Below are positions 7,381 to 14,520 of a stretch of DNA of 14,520 bases, piece by piece. The DNA comes from Euryarchaeota archaeon UBA226 (lineage in GTDB: Archaea > Thermoplasmatota > Poseidoniia > Poseidoniales > Poseidoniaceae): contig DAWL01000075.1 of assembly GCA_002505935.1 (NCBI GenBank), positions 1-14,520 on the forward strand, written 5' to 3'. How positions within the stretch are numbered: the stretch's first letter is position 1; each line of letters begins with the position of its first letter. The notes beneath the pieces were generated by a model. That model was not told where the DNA came from and did no database searches. It saw nothing but the letters and a program-made list of their open reading frames with translations. Made by a program: the position numbers and the translations under genes.

Positions 7381-7989
7381 CTAAGACTGAGAATCAGCAT
7401 TGGCTACATGAGCCAACAAACTTGCCTCATCAACTTTTGAAATATTGACTTCAAGACCTAGTTTCTCAGCATCCAGCAGTGCCATGCTTGGGCGCATACT
7501 TTGGATTACTGCATTAACTGAAAAAGCAAGACGCTCGGCTTCATGATTCAGGTCTCGCCAATTCAGATACGGTAGATGGACATCCTCTCCTTCGCCAAGC
7601 TCTGCATCCGGTATGTATGCTAGCCACCCCTCTTCATCTCCTTCCTTCAAACCAACGCGCCTGAAGGCTTGATCGATATTGTGCGTTCCCGCCAAAAGAC
7701 GTATGAATTCAACCTCCAAAGAGCGCGCTTTCATTCTATCATTCTGCTGATTATCGACAACACCTGACCAAGTGGCCCACAATTGTCGCTCTGAACCCAA
7801 AGAACCAGCACCCAATAGACACCATAGGCCTACTTCTTGCACCTCACTGAGATGAATTGCAGAATCCTTGGGAGACTCCAGAGGTGCATCAAATTTCAAC
7901 CTCCAACAGGGGAACCAAGGAGACGGGTGCAACTCCTCCATATCCTCGCCTCGCATGTTCTGCTCATCAATCCAACGCTTGACTCTCAC
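7381..7989 (-). CDS. cgi121: Cgi121-like subunit of the KEOPS tRNA t6A-modification complex
   Basis: KEOPS installs N6-threonylcarbamoyl-adenosine at position 37 of ANN-decoding tRNAs. Cgi121 binds Bud32 and, in archaea, the tRNA CCA tail. The diagnostic core lies at about 86-125: MKARSLEVEFIRLLAGTHNI followed by DQAFRRVGLK and a hydrophobic strand (EEGWLAYIP), matching the family pattern of a SLE helix, a sxxI turn, and an Al-x-x-fGi strand. The 202-residue protein is longer than the usual 150 or so. The extra residues are an N-terminal Trp-rich segment (to about 50) and an acidic C-terminal tail. The GTG start overlaps the hel308 stop by 4 nt (GTGA), so translation is coupled. Hel308-type helicase next to Cgi121 is a known archaeal neighbourhood, supporting the call. 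I would not claim residue-level function from this reading. Confidence 0.82.
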   Translation of the reverse strand: MRVKRWIDEQNMRGEDMEELHPSPWFPCWRLKFDAPLESPKDSAIHLSEVQEVGLWCLLGAGSLGSERQLWATWSGVVDNQQNDRMKARSLEVEFIRLLAGTHNIDQAFRRVGLKEGDEEGWLAYIPDAELGEGEDVHLPYLNWRDLNHEAERLAFSVNAVIQSMRPSMALLDAEKLGLEVNISKVDEASLLAHVANADSQS

Positions 7990-10445
7990 TTCAATCGCTT
8001 GACATCTCGAATCGCTCTATCGAGGACCTTGGGGCCCCAACCACGCTTTGCTAGAAGCTGGTTTCTTTGCACCGAAGAAAGATTGAGCAAATCACTCGGG
8101 TTGGAGATATTGAGTTCCTTCATGTCGCGGGCTCTTGAACGACCAATATTGGAGATTCTGACCAAGGAAAGTAACTCCTCCTTGCACCCATGTCTAATCC
8201 TTTGTTTCAATGAATCCAAAACCGAGCCAACATCTGCAGCCTCAGCCATCTTTTCTCCATCTATATCACCACTGAGAAGCAATTGGCCCGCCGAATAGAG
8301 AAGCCAATCCATCAATTCCAATCTGGTTCTCAAATCTCCTGGTGCAACTTTCATCTCCTTTTCTATATCTCTTAAGGTCGCTTCATCCATCCATTTCTCA
8401 AGAGTCCACGCAGATTGAGTCAAGGCTAGAAGGACATCCTCAAGATTCTCATCCCTCAACAAGTTGTTTGCATGTAAAGCGGTCTTGACATGTAGTTGAT
8501 TTCTATCCATCTTGGCCCAAATAATCATGAAATCTGGAGTTGCAGCAACAAGATGTAACAACGCAAACTGATCGAGTTCATCTCCACGAGATACTTTGTC
8601 GATGGCTCTCTTCAATCCATCTCGTAGAATTGTTGCGCTCAATGGATCAAGGTACAATTGTGATACTCTCTTACCGAAGGCCGTCGCTTCGTAAGTGGTG
8701 TTGAAAGCCTCCCCAATCTGTTTCTCTTGAATGAATTCTGTCTCGATGCTGTCGGCCCTTTCAAAACCCAATCCGGGAGTATTGATTCTACGTTCAGTCT
8801 GCTTTGTAGGTAATCCCTTATATTCCGAAACATCGAGTATTTCCAAAGCGCTACTTGCCCAATCAGGAATATCATCATCCCACGATTCCGAATCTCTTTC
8901 TTGTTCAGAAACCAATGAGACATCGATGCCAGTTCTTGAGATGAAACCCTCATCTGCCAACCATGCGAGAGTGTTGTCAATCCGTTCGTCGATCATCGAA
9001 GCGGGTTGGGTACACGAAAGGAAAGTCGCATCAAAGAAACGGCGTATAGAAGTTCGATCGTGCAATCCTCCTGTAGCGATTCCAGACAATAGGTGCATCC
9101 TCAGAGGTGGTTCTGCTGCAAGTTTCGATACTACGGGTTCTGGTGGACCGTGAATGTACTTTTGAGCAACTTCATCTGCCTCGATGAGAGAATCTTCACC
9201 CTTGCATACCAACCAAGATTCACCTTTGCTGTCGTATCTTGGACGGCCGGCTCTACCCATCATCTGTCGCACCTCCATGACCGAAATCCAGTCGTTGAAC
9301 CCGTCTGCCCAGCGCTTCATATCCCGTACCAACACTCTACGTGCTGGAAGATTGACTCCCGCAGCCAAAGTCGGAGTAGCACAGATGCAGAATAGATCTC
9401 CCCTACGAAACGAATCTTCGATGGCCTTGCGTTGGGAGTGAGCAAGACCGGCATGATGGAATGCTACGCCACCGCGAACCGCAGCCGCCAATCTATCCGA
9501 CAAGGCGCTGTCCTCCTTGAGAATCTCATCCGATAATTCCGACAAGCGTTGTACTCGTTCAGCATCCTCCGCCAACTTTGCAACACATCGTTCCGACAAT
9601 TTCCGAGCTTCGGATTCTGCTGAACGGCGAGTCGATACGAAAACCAACATCTGGGCTCCTTCTGAGATAGTATCGTTAAGGGCACACCACGCAATGTGAG
9701 TTTTGGGACCTTCTAATTGTCTAGGAGGGGGAAGGGCGGTGTTATCCTGCTTGCTGACCCTATGTCTGACTTCCAACCACTTCTCAGCCAAAGTTGCATG
9801 CTCCAATGCAACCGGTCGCCAATTAGATTGTACCAATTCCGCCTGCAACCAAGCAGCCATCTTCTCAGGGTTGCCAACCGTCGCTGACAAAGCGATAATC
9901 TGTGCACTAGGGTGCTGTAGGCGCAAGCGGGCTAGATTAACCTCCATCGTAGGGCCTCTAGATGAATCATTTACCAAATGAACTTCATCGGCGACCACTA
10001 TGCTGATTCCTGCAATTACTTCTGGTTTATTTCGAGATAATGAGTCCAATTTCTCTGACGTACATACGATGATATCTGCTTGATCAATTTTCTGAACCTC
10101 GCGAGCCGCATCTCCTATGGCCATACCGACCTGTAGCCCTACCGCATCCCCTAACTCTCGGAGTTCCTCGACTTTCTCGCTGGCCAAGGCTTTGAGTGGG
10201 ACGATATAGATGGCGCGGCTACCCGGTTCATCGACTAACAACCTTCGCGCCATTGCCAAATATGCCACCAGACTCTTGCCTGATGCTGTAGGGATGGCAA
10301 GCAGTAGGTTACGTCCGTAAAGTGCAGCACTCATCGCCTGTGCTTGCGGGGGATAGAGGTGTTTGATACCCCACCCTTCAATCACATGTTGCTGAACCTC
10401 GGCGGGTAGGTCGAGGTCCTCAACTGCGTCTAATGACTCGGACAT
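7986..10445 (-). CDS. hel308: Hel308-family superfamily 2 DNA helicase
   Basis: ATP-dependent 3'-5' DNA helicase of the Ski2/HelQ group that unwinds forked DNA at stalled replication forks. All motifs are present, numbered from the GTG two codons upstream: Q-motif YPPQAQAM at 33-40, Walker A PTASGKS at 54-60, VPLKALASEK at 84-93, DEVH at 155-158, SATVGN at 189-194, FVSTRRSAE at 271-279, ATPTLAAGVNLPARRV at 358-373, QMMGRAGRPRYD at 396-407. The C-terminus has the ratchet domain and a helix-hairpin-helix around NIGRSRARDM (768-777). Around 820 residues exceeds the usual 700-750. The extra length lies mostly in an acidic insertion at about 509-575 within the winged-helix region and a charged stretch near 296-320. 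I start at the ATG 10445 rather than the GTG 10451. The end overlaps cgi121 by 4 nt. Confidence 0.93.
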   Translation of the reverse strand: MSESLDAVEDLDLPAEVQQHVIEGWGIKHLYPPQAQAMSAALYGRNLLLAIPTASGKSLVAYLAMARRLLVDEPGSRAIYIVPLKALASEKVEELRELGDAVGLQVGMAIGDAAREVQKIDQADIIVCTSEKLDSLSRNKPEVIAGISIVVADEVHLVNDSSRGPTMEVNLARLRLQHPSAQIIALSATVGNPEKMAAWLQAELVQSNWRPVALEHATLAEKWLEVRHRVSKQDNTALPPPRQLEGPKTHIAWCALNDTISEGAQMLVFVSTRRSAESEARKLSERCVAKLAEDAERVQRLSELSDEILKEDSALSDRLAAAVRGGVAFHHAGLAHSQRKAIEDSFRRGDLFCICATPTLAAGVNLPARRVLVRDMKRWADGFNDWISVMEVRQMMGRAGRPRYDSKGESWLVCKGEDSLIEADEVAQKYIHGPPEPVVSKLAAEPPLRMHLLSGIATGGLHDRTSIRRFFDATFLSCTQPASMIDERIDNTLAWLADEGFISRTGIDVSLVSEQERDSESWDDDIPDWASSALEILDVSEYKGLPTKQTERRINTPGLGFERADSIETEFIQEKQIGEAFNTTYEATAFGKRVSQLYLDPLSATILRDGLKRAIDKVSRGDELDQFALLHLVAATPDFMIIWAKMDRNQLHVKTALHANNLLRDENLEDVLLALTQSAWTLEKWMDEATLRDIEKEMKVAPGDLRTRLELMDWLLYSAGQLLLSGDIDGEKMAEAADVGSVLDSLKQRIRHGCKEELLSLVRISNIGRSRARDMKELNISNPSDLLNLSSVQRNQLLAKRGWGPKVLDRAIRDVKRLK

Positions 10446-10469
10446 CAGCACACCAGTGATGTCAGAGGT

Positions 10470-10476
10470 CCAAAAG
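10470..10476 (-). promoter_or_regulatory. hel308: Possible TATA-like box upstream of hel308
   Basis: On the minus strand CTTTTGG lies 25-31 nt before the ATG at 10445, the spacing expected for a leaderless archaeal transcript. The match to a consensus TATA box is weak, and GGTGTG just before the ATG could instead be a ribosome binding site. Confidence 0.3.
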
Positions 10477-10581
10477 CCAACCGGTCACCGTTCTCCACTT
10501 GCAACAATTTCCAATTCTGAAGGTATCTCAGCATCATCCGCTGCCAATAACCTCAAGTCCGGCCCTTATTGTGGGTGGTAC

Positions 10582-11241
10582 ATGGACGACCCAGAGATGA
10601 GCGAAATTGACCGCCGGCTATCCGTCTTTGATGAAGAACCAGACCTCAATGATTGGGTCGAAGTTTTCTCAGGAGCTATGATGATGGTTATTGGTATCTA
10701 CTACATCATTTATCCAGGTGAAATCATCTCTGAAGAAGTCATGAAATGGTTCGCTGCAATCGTTATTTCGGTAGGAATGGTATGGGCTGCACACGGACTA
10801 AAGGACATGGCTGTCAAGGAAGTTCGCCGATCCATAGTCATGCTAGATGCTTCAGGCAAGCAGGATTCCGTCGATTATGGTCTGATTCGCGATGTCTTGC
10901 TACATCCTAAGCAGTACCGAAGTTTCCTTCTTGAGGCTTATGAAAAGGCCTACGAAGACGGAGTATTGTCCGAGGACGAGGTTGCTGAATTGAAGACCAT
11001 TCAGTCTGCACTTGGCATGACCGATGAAGAAGCCGCTGCAATCGCCACACGCGGAGCAATCAATGCAGCCCTCAAGGATGGCAGTGTTACTGAGGATGAG
11101 ATGGCCCTGATTCTAGAGGCTGCCAACAAAGCAGGCCTATCTGATGAGGACTGTGAGAAGATCAAGAAGGCTCTTGAAGATGAGAAGCTGGACAGCAACG
11201 AGAAGAAGATGCTCGACGAGATTCTAGGCAAGTTGGATTAG
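10582..11241 (+). CDS. Two-helix membrane protein with TerB-like / EF-hand-like acidic helical repeats
   Basis: The function is unknown. From the ATG at 10582 the product has 219 residues. Two membrane segments lie at about 27-44 and 53-71, with a short loop between, so both termini face the same side. The acidic cytoplasmic-type tail (about 110-219) contains three similar helix-loop-helix units: YEDGVLSEDEV (124-134), LKDGSVTEDEM (164-174) and LEDEKLDSNEK (198-208), about 35-40 residues apart. That resembles TerB-like tellurite-resistance domains and, loosely, EF-hand loops. Several loop acids could bind a metal, but this is not established. The frame is open up to a GTG at 10456 and ATG at 10459, but those 41 residues are low-complexity and look non-coding. 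The start at 10582 has GGGTGG 4 nt upstream and leaves room for a divergent promoter with hel308. It ends 6 nt from the convergent gene. Confidence 0.75.
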   Translation: MDDPEMSEIDRRLSVFDEEPDLNDWVEVFSGAMMMVIGIYYIIYPGEIISEEVMKWFAAIVISVGMVWAAHGLKDMAVKEVRRSIVMLDASGKQDSVDYGLIRDVLLHPKQYRSFLLEAYEKAYEDGVLSEDEVAELKTIQSALGMTDEEAAAIATRGAINAALKDGSVTEDEMALILEAANKAGLSDEDCEKIKKALEDEKLDSNEKKMLDEILGKLD

Positions 11242-11247
11242 ATTCGA

Positions 11248-13275
11248 CTACAGGAAATCTTCGGCCAAGCGCCGCGCTTTCATTCTTCTGCGTGATTCGA
11301 CCAAGGCAGTTACTAGGACTAGTGAAACTCCTGCCAACATCAACCAAGTTGCAGAAGAACCCAAACCATCAGGACTTTCGATACCTTCTGGAGTAACTAT
11401 GTCATCTGCATCGATACTACTGGATGGCACCCAGTTGAAATCCATCCGATCCAATCCGCAGTCACAATATGACACAGTCATGATATCTGGGAACAATGAC
11501 GATTGCAATCTTCCCCATTCTGACAATTCTATATTCGCAGGACGTGTTGCCCATGTCGGATTAATCATGCCACCATATGAACCCGCTCTCTTCATCGTCC
11601 AATCGATGTGAAGCATACCTGCTTTCGGCATCTCATCAACTATCAACAATGCCTCCAAAATCAACAGATCGAGAGCAAGGGAACGACCGGCATTCAATAC
11701 GAAATTCACAGATTGTTGCGGAAGTTGACCATCACTATCATGTCCGGCTCCTATTGAATTGAGATGGTTGAAAATCAATCTATCTATCGCTATTCCATCT
11801 ATATCCGGCGATTGGAGTTGATACCTTCCATCACCGGTAGGTACAGCAGAATCAATCTTCAGGTCGAGTAACAATCTCTCATCCTCTAGGATGCCAAAGG
11901 TTGCTCCTAGATGTTCAGCCATGGTTGCAGTCGGAGTTCCTGGGCTGTTCACTTGCCAGATTTGCTCTAGACGCTGTTGTAACAACTCATCGATGGTCAA
12001 TGCCTCGTCATCTGGCATTGCTTCAGTCCACATCATAATCGGATGAACAACACCTCCGGTAAGTACCAGAATACCTGACAAAGGAAGCATCAATCTACGG
12101 GTCATGTTCCAATTTGGTTGAACTGCGGCGCTACCGATTATTCCAACGAGTAGAATCATCCCAAAGGCTAACGAAAACAGTCCGGCTTCATCGAGTGCGA
12201 TTTCCTCGTCCGCATCGCCTACCAAGGCATAACCAGAAACCCACTCAGCATCTCCAGAGAATTGATCGGGAGAACTTGGACCGATTCCCTCGTAAGTGTA
12301 TCGACCTATCCAACTGTATGATTGGAATCTATCATCCATACCCGACCAACAAATGGTATATTCTCCACCTTCCATCCCTCGATATTGGTAAGTGACCGAT
12401 AGAGTATCTCCATCATACGTGCTGAAAACATCTGGAGTAGGCGCATTGCGATTATCAGGCCCAGTCAAATCCGGTTCATCATGCGGTTGCTCGACTTCTA
12501 CTGGAACCGCATCCCAGATGATTGCGACATTGAACAATTCGTGACTCTCTAATGGCATCCTCCAGCAATCTCGGTCATCTCCAACCAAGGCACCATCGTG
12601 CCAAATCTCAACCTCATTAGTCACTCTCGGGCTTTCCTGCGAGGAAGGTTCGTCGACATCAGCAAAAGAAGGGTTGACTGACCAAAGAATATCTAATTCC
12701 AAACTGCTGCTACCTCTTAGGTGAAGTTCCCAAGTTGCTGGTCTGTCCAACTGGAAAGATAATCTCAACTTCACTTGGTCGCCAGGATGCAATAACCTAC
12801 CTTCAGAGAGGTCTAATTCCTCATCTTGCAAGGTATATGGAGAGGGTTGAGTCTGTAATCCAGAGCCTGCACCCGTTATCGTCCAATCATTCTCACTAGG
12901 ACCAATCTTCAGGCTAATTTCAAGATCAGGCTGAGTCCAACCCAACACATCCTCGGTTATTCTGAGGTCTATGACCATGGAAGACAATTCGGCAGGAATC
13001 AAAGTCAATTGTTCTTGAATAGGTTGCATTTCAAATTCTAAGTCTACTACTTTGGGGCTAATGGGGCTGGCTGAACTCTCTTGACGTCCAGTCACTTCTT
13101 CTCCTGAGGGAGAATTTGACAAACTACAATCGTCATCTGAATCGCAGTTCAACAGTAATTTCCCTTGGCCATCTTCTGAGCCGAGTTCTGCTTCAACTGA
13201 AGAAAGGCATACGAGGGAACATAGGAGAAACAATACGGCAAATGGATGCCAATGCCCCGATACCCCCTTGTGCAT
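11248..13275 (-). CDS. Large exported membrane protein of unknown function
   Basis: I do not recognise this family. The 675 residues begin with a signal peptide (hydrophobic core about 11-25, likely cleavage after VEA near 29). A mature N-terminus with a Cys-Asp-rich patch follows (CDSDDDC at 44-50). A beta-rich extracytoplasmic region spans about 75-360, with a second pair of cysteines (Cys237, Cys309). Two membrane helices sit at about 364-386 and 394-416, separated by a short basic loop (MTRR). A second extracytoplasmic domain (about 417-640) contains CDCG at 604-607. A third membrane helix (about 642-661) leads to a basic tail (ESRRRMKARR), giving a consistent positive-inside topology. 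The ATG at 13275 has no Shine-Dalgarno but a TATA-like box at the right distance for a leaderless mRNA. The product is probably a surface or envelope protein; nothing visible suggests enzymatic motifs. Confidence 0.8.
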   Translation of the reverse strand: MHKGVSGHWHPFAVLFLLCSLVCLSSVEAELGSEDGQGKLLLNCDSDDDCSLSNSPSGEEVTGRQESSASPISPKVVDLEFEMQPIQEQLTLIPAELSSMVIDLRITEDVLGWTQPDLEISLKIGPSENDWTITGAGSGLQTQPSPYTLQDEELDLSEGRLLHPGDQVKLRLSFQLDRPATWELHLRGSSSLELDILWSVNPSFADVDEPSSQESPRVTNEVEIWHDGALVGDDRDCWRMPLESHELFNVAIIWDAVPVEVEQPHDEPDLTGPDNRNAPTPDVFSTYDGDTLSVTYQYRGMEGGEYTICWSGMDDRFQSYSWIGRYTYEGIGPSSPDQFSGDAEWVSGYALVGDADEEIALDEAGLFSLAFGMILLVGIIGSAAVQPNWNMTRRLMLPLSGILVLTGGVVHPIMMWTEAMPDDEALTIDELLQQRLEQIWQVNSPGTPTATMAEHLGATFGILEDERLLLDLKIDSAVPTGDGRYQLQSPDIDGIAIDRLIFNHLNSIGAGHDSDGQLPQQSVNFVLNAGRSLALDLLILEALLIVDEMPKAGMLHIDWTMKRAGSYGGMINPTWATRPANIELSEWGRLQSSLFPDIMTVSYCDCGLDRMDFNWVPSSSIDADDIVTPEGIESPDGLGSSATWLMLAGVSLVLVTALVESRRRMKARRLAEDFL

Positions 13276-13300
13276 GAGTTGGGCGGTGAAAGGTCATGAT

Positions 13301-13307
13301 GTTAAAG
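13301..13307 (-). promoter_or_regulatory. TATA-like box of a probable leaderless promoter for the 675-residue protein
   Basis: On the minus strand CTTTAAC lies 26-32 nt upstream of the start ATG at 13275. The 25 nt between hold no purine-rich ribosome binding site (the sequence is pyrimidine-rich, CACCGCCCAACTC). That combination is what a leaderless archaeal gene should look like, with transcription starting at or near the start codon. Confidence 0.45.
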
Positions 13308-13351
13308 CGCGGCATGAAATGGGCCCTGAGAGAACAATGCTCAATCGATGT

Positions 13352-13368
13352 TGACAAACATGACAAAC
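13352..13368 (+). repeat. Tandem TGACAAAC direct repeat in a divergent intergenic region
   Basis: TGACAAAC occurs at 13352-13359 and again at 13361-13368, one base apart, between the starts of the exported-protein gene and the S15-type lipoprotein gene. It lies 35-51 nt before the latter's ATG. A transcription-factor site is possible; two copies of eight bases could also be chance. Confidence 0.3.
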
Positions 13369-13402
13369 GAACAATTGAAAACAACATTGTCGAGCCATAT
13401 TC

Positions 13403-14520
13403 ATGCAGCGGCAAACTAGCGCGGTCACAATACTGCTCTTGCTGCTTGCAATACCATTTTCTGGTTGTCTTGGAGATGATGATGACACTCCATTCGTAGA
13501 ACCAGAGGAAGCCCATTGGTTACCTCCTGTGGAGGAAAGATACAATCTGAACTATACGGCAAATGATTCCTTCTCGCGAGTCTCTGTCAATGGTGCCCAC
13601 GGAATTGCGAACTTGGAGAAAGGACAGTCAATTTTTGTACCAGTTCCTGAGATAACTCTCAACGACGGTGGTTCTGGAGCTAGCGGTGCAGAGGTTCATC
13701 TGGGACTTTGGCTACCCGTGATTGAGGGTTGCGACCTAAGTCTAGCAGAAGTCCCAGAAGAATGCCAAGTTCCAGTCATCAGTGAAATCGGACCTTACTA
13801 TGACGATGGAGATGTGGATGCCCTTACACCAGCAGAACGCCTAGGTAGATTCCTCATCGAAAATTTCGTGCCGCATGGATATGGGGTTGCACAAGTTTCC
13901 GTTTTCGGAACCGGTGAGTCTAATCATTGCATGGACCTCATGGGACACGACGAACAGGCAGGAATCAAAGCCGCAATCGATTGGTTAGGTATGCAACCAT
14001 GGTCCAACGGCAAAGTCGGAGCCATTGGCAAATCATACGATGGAAGCACCCCTTGGAATGCGGCTGCATCAGGCACGGAATATCTTGCCACAATCGTTCC
14101 AATGTCAGGGCTTATTGGTGTTCATGACCTAATGTGGAGAAACGGTAGCATGGAGGCGAGAGGGGCGATAATGCATAACGGAGTCTACGGATTCTTCGGA
14201 GTAGACGGAGATGCTGGAGACAGCGAAAACGTGTGTGAAGGATATGTAGAGGGGTACTACGCTGGACCTGCTGCTTACGTGAGTGGAGACAATCTGGCTT
14301 GGATGGGTTCTGACTACTGGCAAGAACGTCATTTCTTAGCCGATGCGCTGCAAGTCTACAACGGTTCAATCTACATCATTCATGGAATGCAAGATTGGAA
14401 TGTCGATCCCCACATGGCTTTCCCAACACATCAGATGGCTATCGATGCTGGCTATGATGTCAAGGGATGGTACGGACAATGGGCGCATGATTACCCCGAC
14501 AGAAAAAGCGGCCATTCCTC
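13403..14520 (+). CDS. S15/CocE-family (X-Pro dipeptidyl-peptidase-like) lipoprotein serine hydrolase, C-terminus cut by window edge
   Basis: The first 372 residues are in view. A signal peptide ends in a lipobox (FSGC, Cys22) followed by acidic residues (LGDDDD), indicating a lipid-anchored protein exposed outside the cytoplasmic membrane. The alpha/beta hydrolase core shows GKSYDGS with the nucleophile Ser211. It also has GMQDWNVDP with Asp331, the DWNV motif typical of PepX-like S15 enzymes, and GQWAHDYP with His362, completing the catalytic triad in the expected order. The family cleaves X-Pro dipeptides from peptide N-termini or hydrolyses esters; a role in scavenging proline-rich peptides is likely, but CocE-type esterase activity cannot be excluded. 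The ATG at 13403 is the only start before the signal peptide, and the mRNA may be leaderless. The missing part should hold the C-terminal jelly-roll domain of the family. Confidence 0.88.
   Translation, partial: MQRQTSAVTILLLLLAIPFSGCLGDDDDTPFVEPEEAHWLPPVEERYNLNYTANDSFSRVSVNGAHGIANLEKGQSIFVPVPEITLNDGGSGASGAEVHLGLWLPVIEGCDLSLAEVPEECQVPVISEIGPYYDDGDVDALTPAERLGRFLIENFVPHGYGVAQVSVFGTGESNHCMDLMGHDEQAGIKAAIDWLGMQPWSNGKVGAIGKSYDGSTPWNAAASGTEYLATIVPMSGLIGVHDLMWRNGSMEARGAIMHNGVYGFFGVDGDAGDSENVCEGYVEGYYAGPAAYVSGDNLAWMGSDYWQERHFLADALQVYNGSIYIIHGMQDWNVDPHMAFPTHQMAIDAGYDVKGWYGQWAHDYPDRKSGHS

Noticed and set aside
8639..8980. 113-codon minus-strand ORF within hel308
   Set aside because: It lies entirely inside a gene with all helicase motifs on the same strand; it is a frame shadow.
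10456..10581. N-terminal extension of the TerB-like protein
   Set aside because: A Ser/Asn-rich stretch without structure, starting almost on top of hel308's start; the internal ATG at 10582 has a better ribosome binding site.
13193..13545. Minus-strand ORFs of 83 and 107 codons over the start of the S15 gene
   Set aside because: They are antisense to the lipoprotein signal peptide and overlap the start of the exported-protein gene; no plausible protein features.
1..14520. CRISPR, insertion sequence, tRNA or defence island
   Set aside because: No regularly spaced repeats, transposase motifs, terminal inverted repeats, tRNA-like cloverleaf or nuclease/toxin genes were seen; all long genes are housekeeping, pilus or envelope types.

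Overview
The window is archaeal. It encodes an archaeal replication protein A with a paired COG3390 RPA-associated protein, a Hel308 helicase overlapping a Cgi121 (KEOPS) gene, archaeal-type T2SSF pilus-assembly membrane proteins, and putative TATA-like boxes about 25 nt before start codons with no Shine-Dalgarno, which suggests leaderless mRNAs. The moderate GC content, acidic proteins, short spacers and secreted or lipid-anchored proteins such as an S15-type peptidase would fit a marine Thermoplasmatota lineage (Marine Group II / Poseidoniia). That placement is inference from style and gene content, not from a marker phylogeny.

Layout. From about 10445 down to position 1, everything runs leftward on the minus strand in a tightly packed series. 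The order is hel308, cgi121 (4-nt overlap), tldD (36-nt gap), tldE (13-nt gap), a 177-nt gap with a small hairpin, rpa, and a COG3390 partner whose start codon shares a base with the rpa stop. A pair of abutting hairpins then separates this block from a small unrecognised protein and two successive single-T2SSF-domain membrane proteins; the second runs off the left edge. To the right, a plus-strand gene for a two-helix membrane protein with TerB-like or EF-hand-like helical repeats diverges from hel308. It converges, 6 nt apart, on a minus-strand gene for a 675-residue exported membrane protein of unknown function. Divergent from that is a lipoprotein of the S15/CocE serine peptidase family, cut by the right edge.

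How the genes fit together. The central block combines single-strand DNA binding (RPA and partner), replication-fork repair (Hel308), tRNA t6A modification (Cgi121) and peptide maturation or proteolysis (TldD/TldE): ordinary information-processing and housekeeping functions. The left end concerns a type IV pilus or Tad-like surface apparatus. The right end concerns the cell envelope and peptide scavenging. There are no RNA genes, CRISPR arrays, insertion sequences or other signs of mobile DNA. I do not see a convincing new defence or mobile system. The items most worth a second look are the small protein beside the pilus genes, the tandem hairpins, the acidic Hel308 insertion, the TerB-like membrane protein and the large exported protein.
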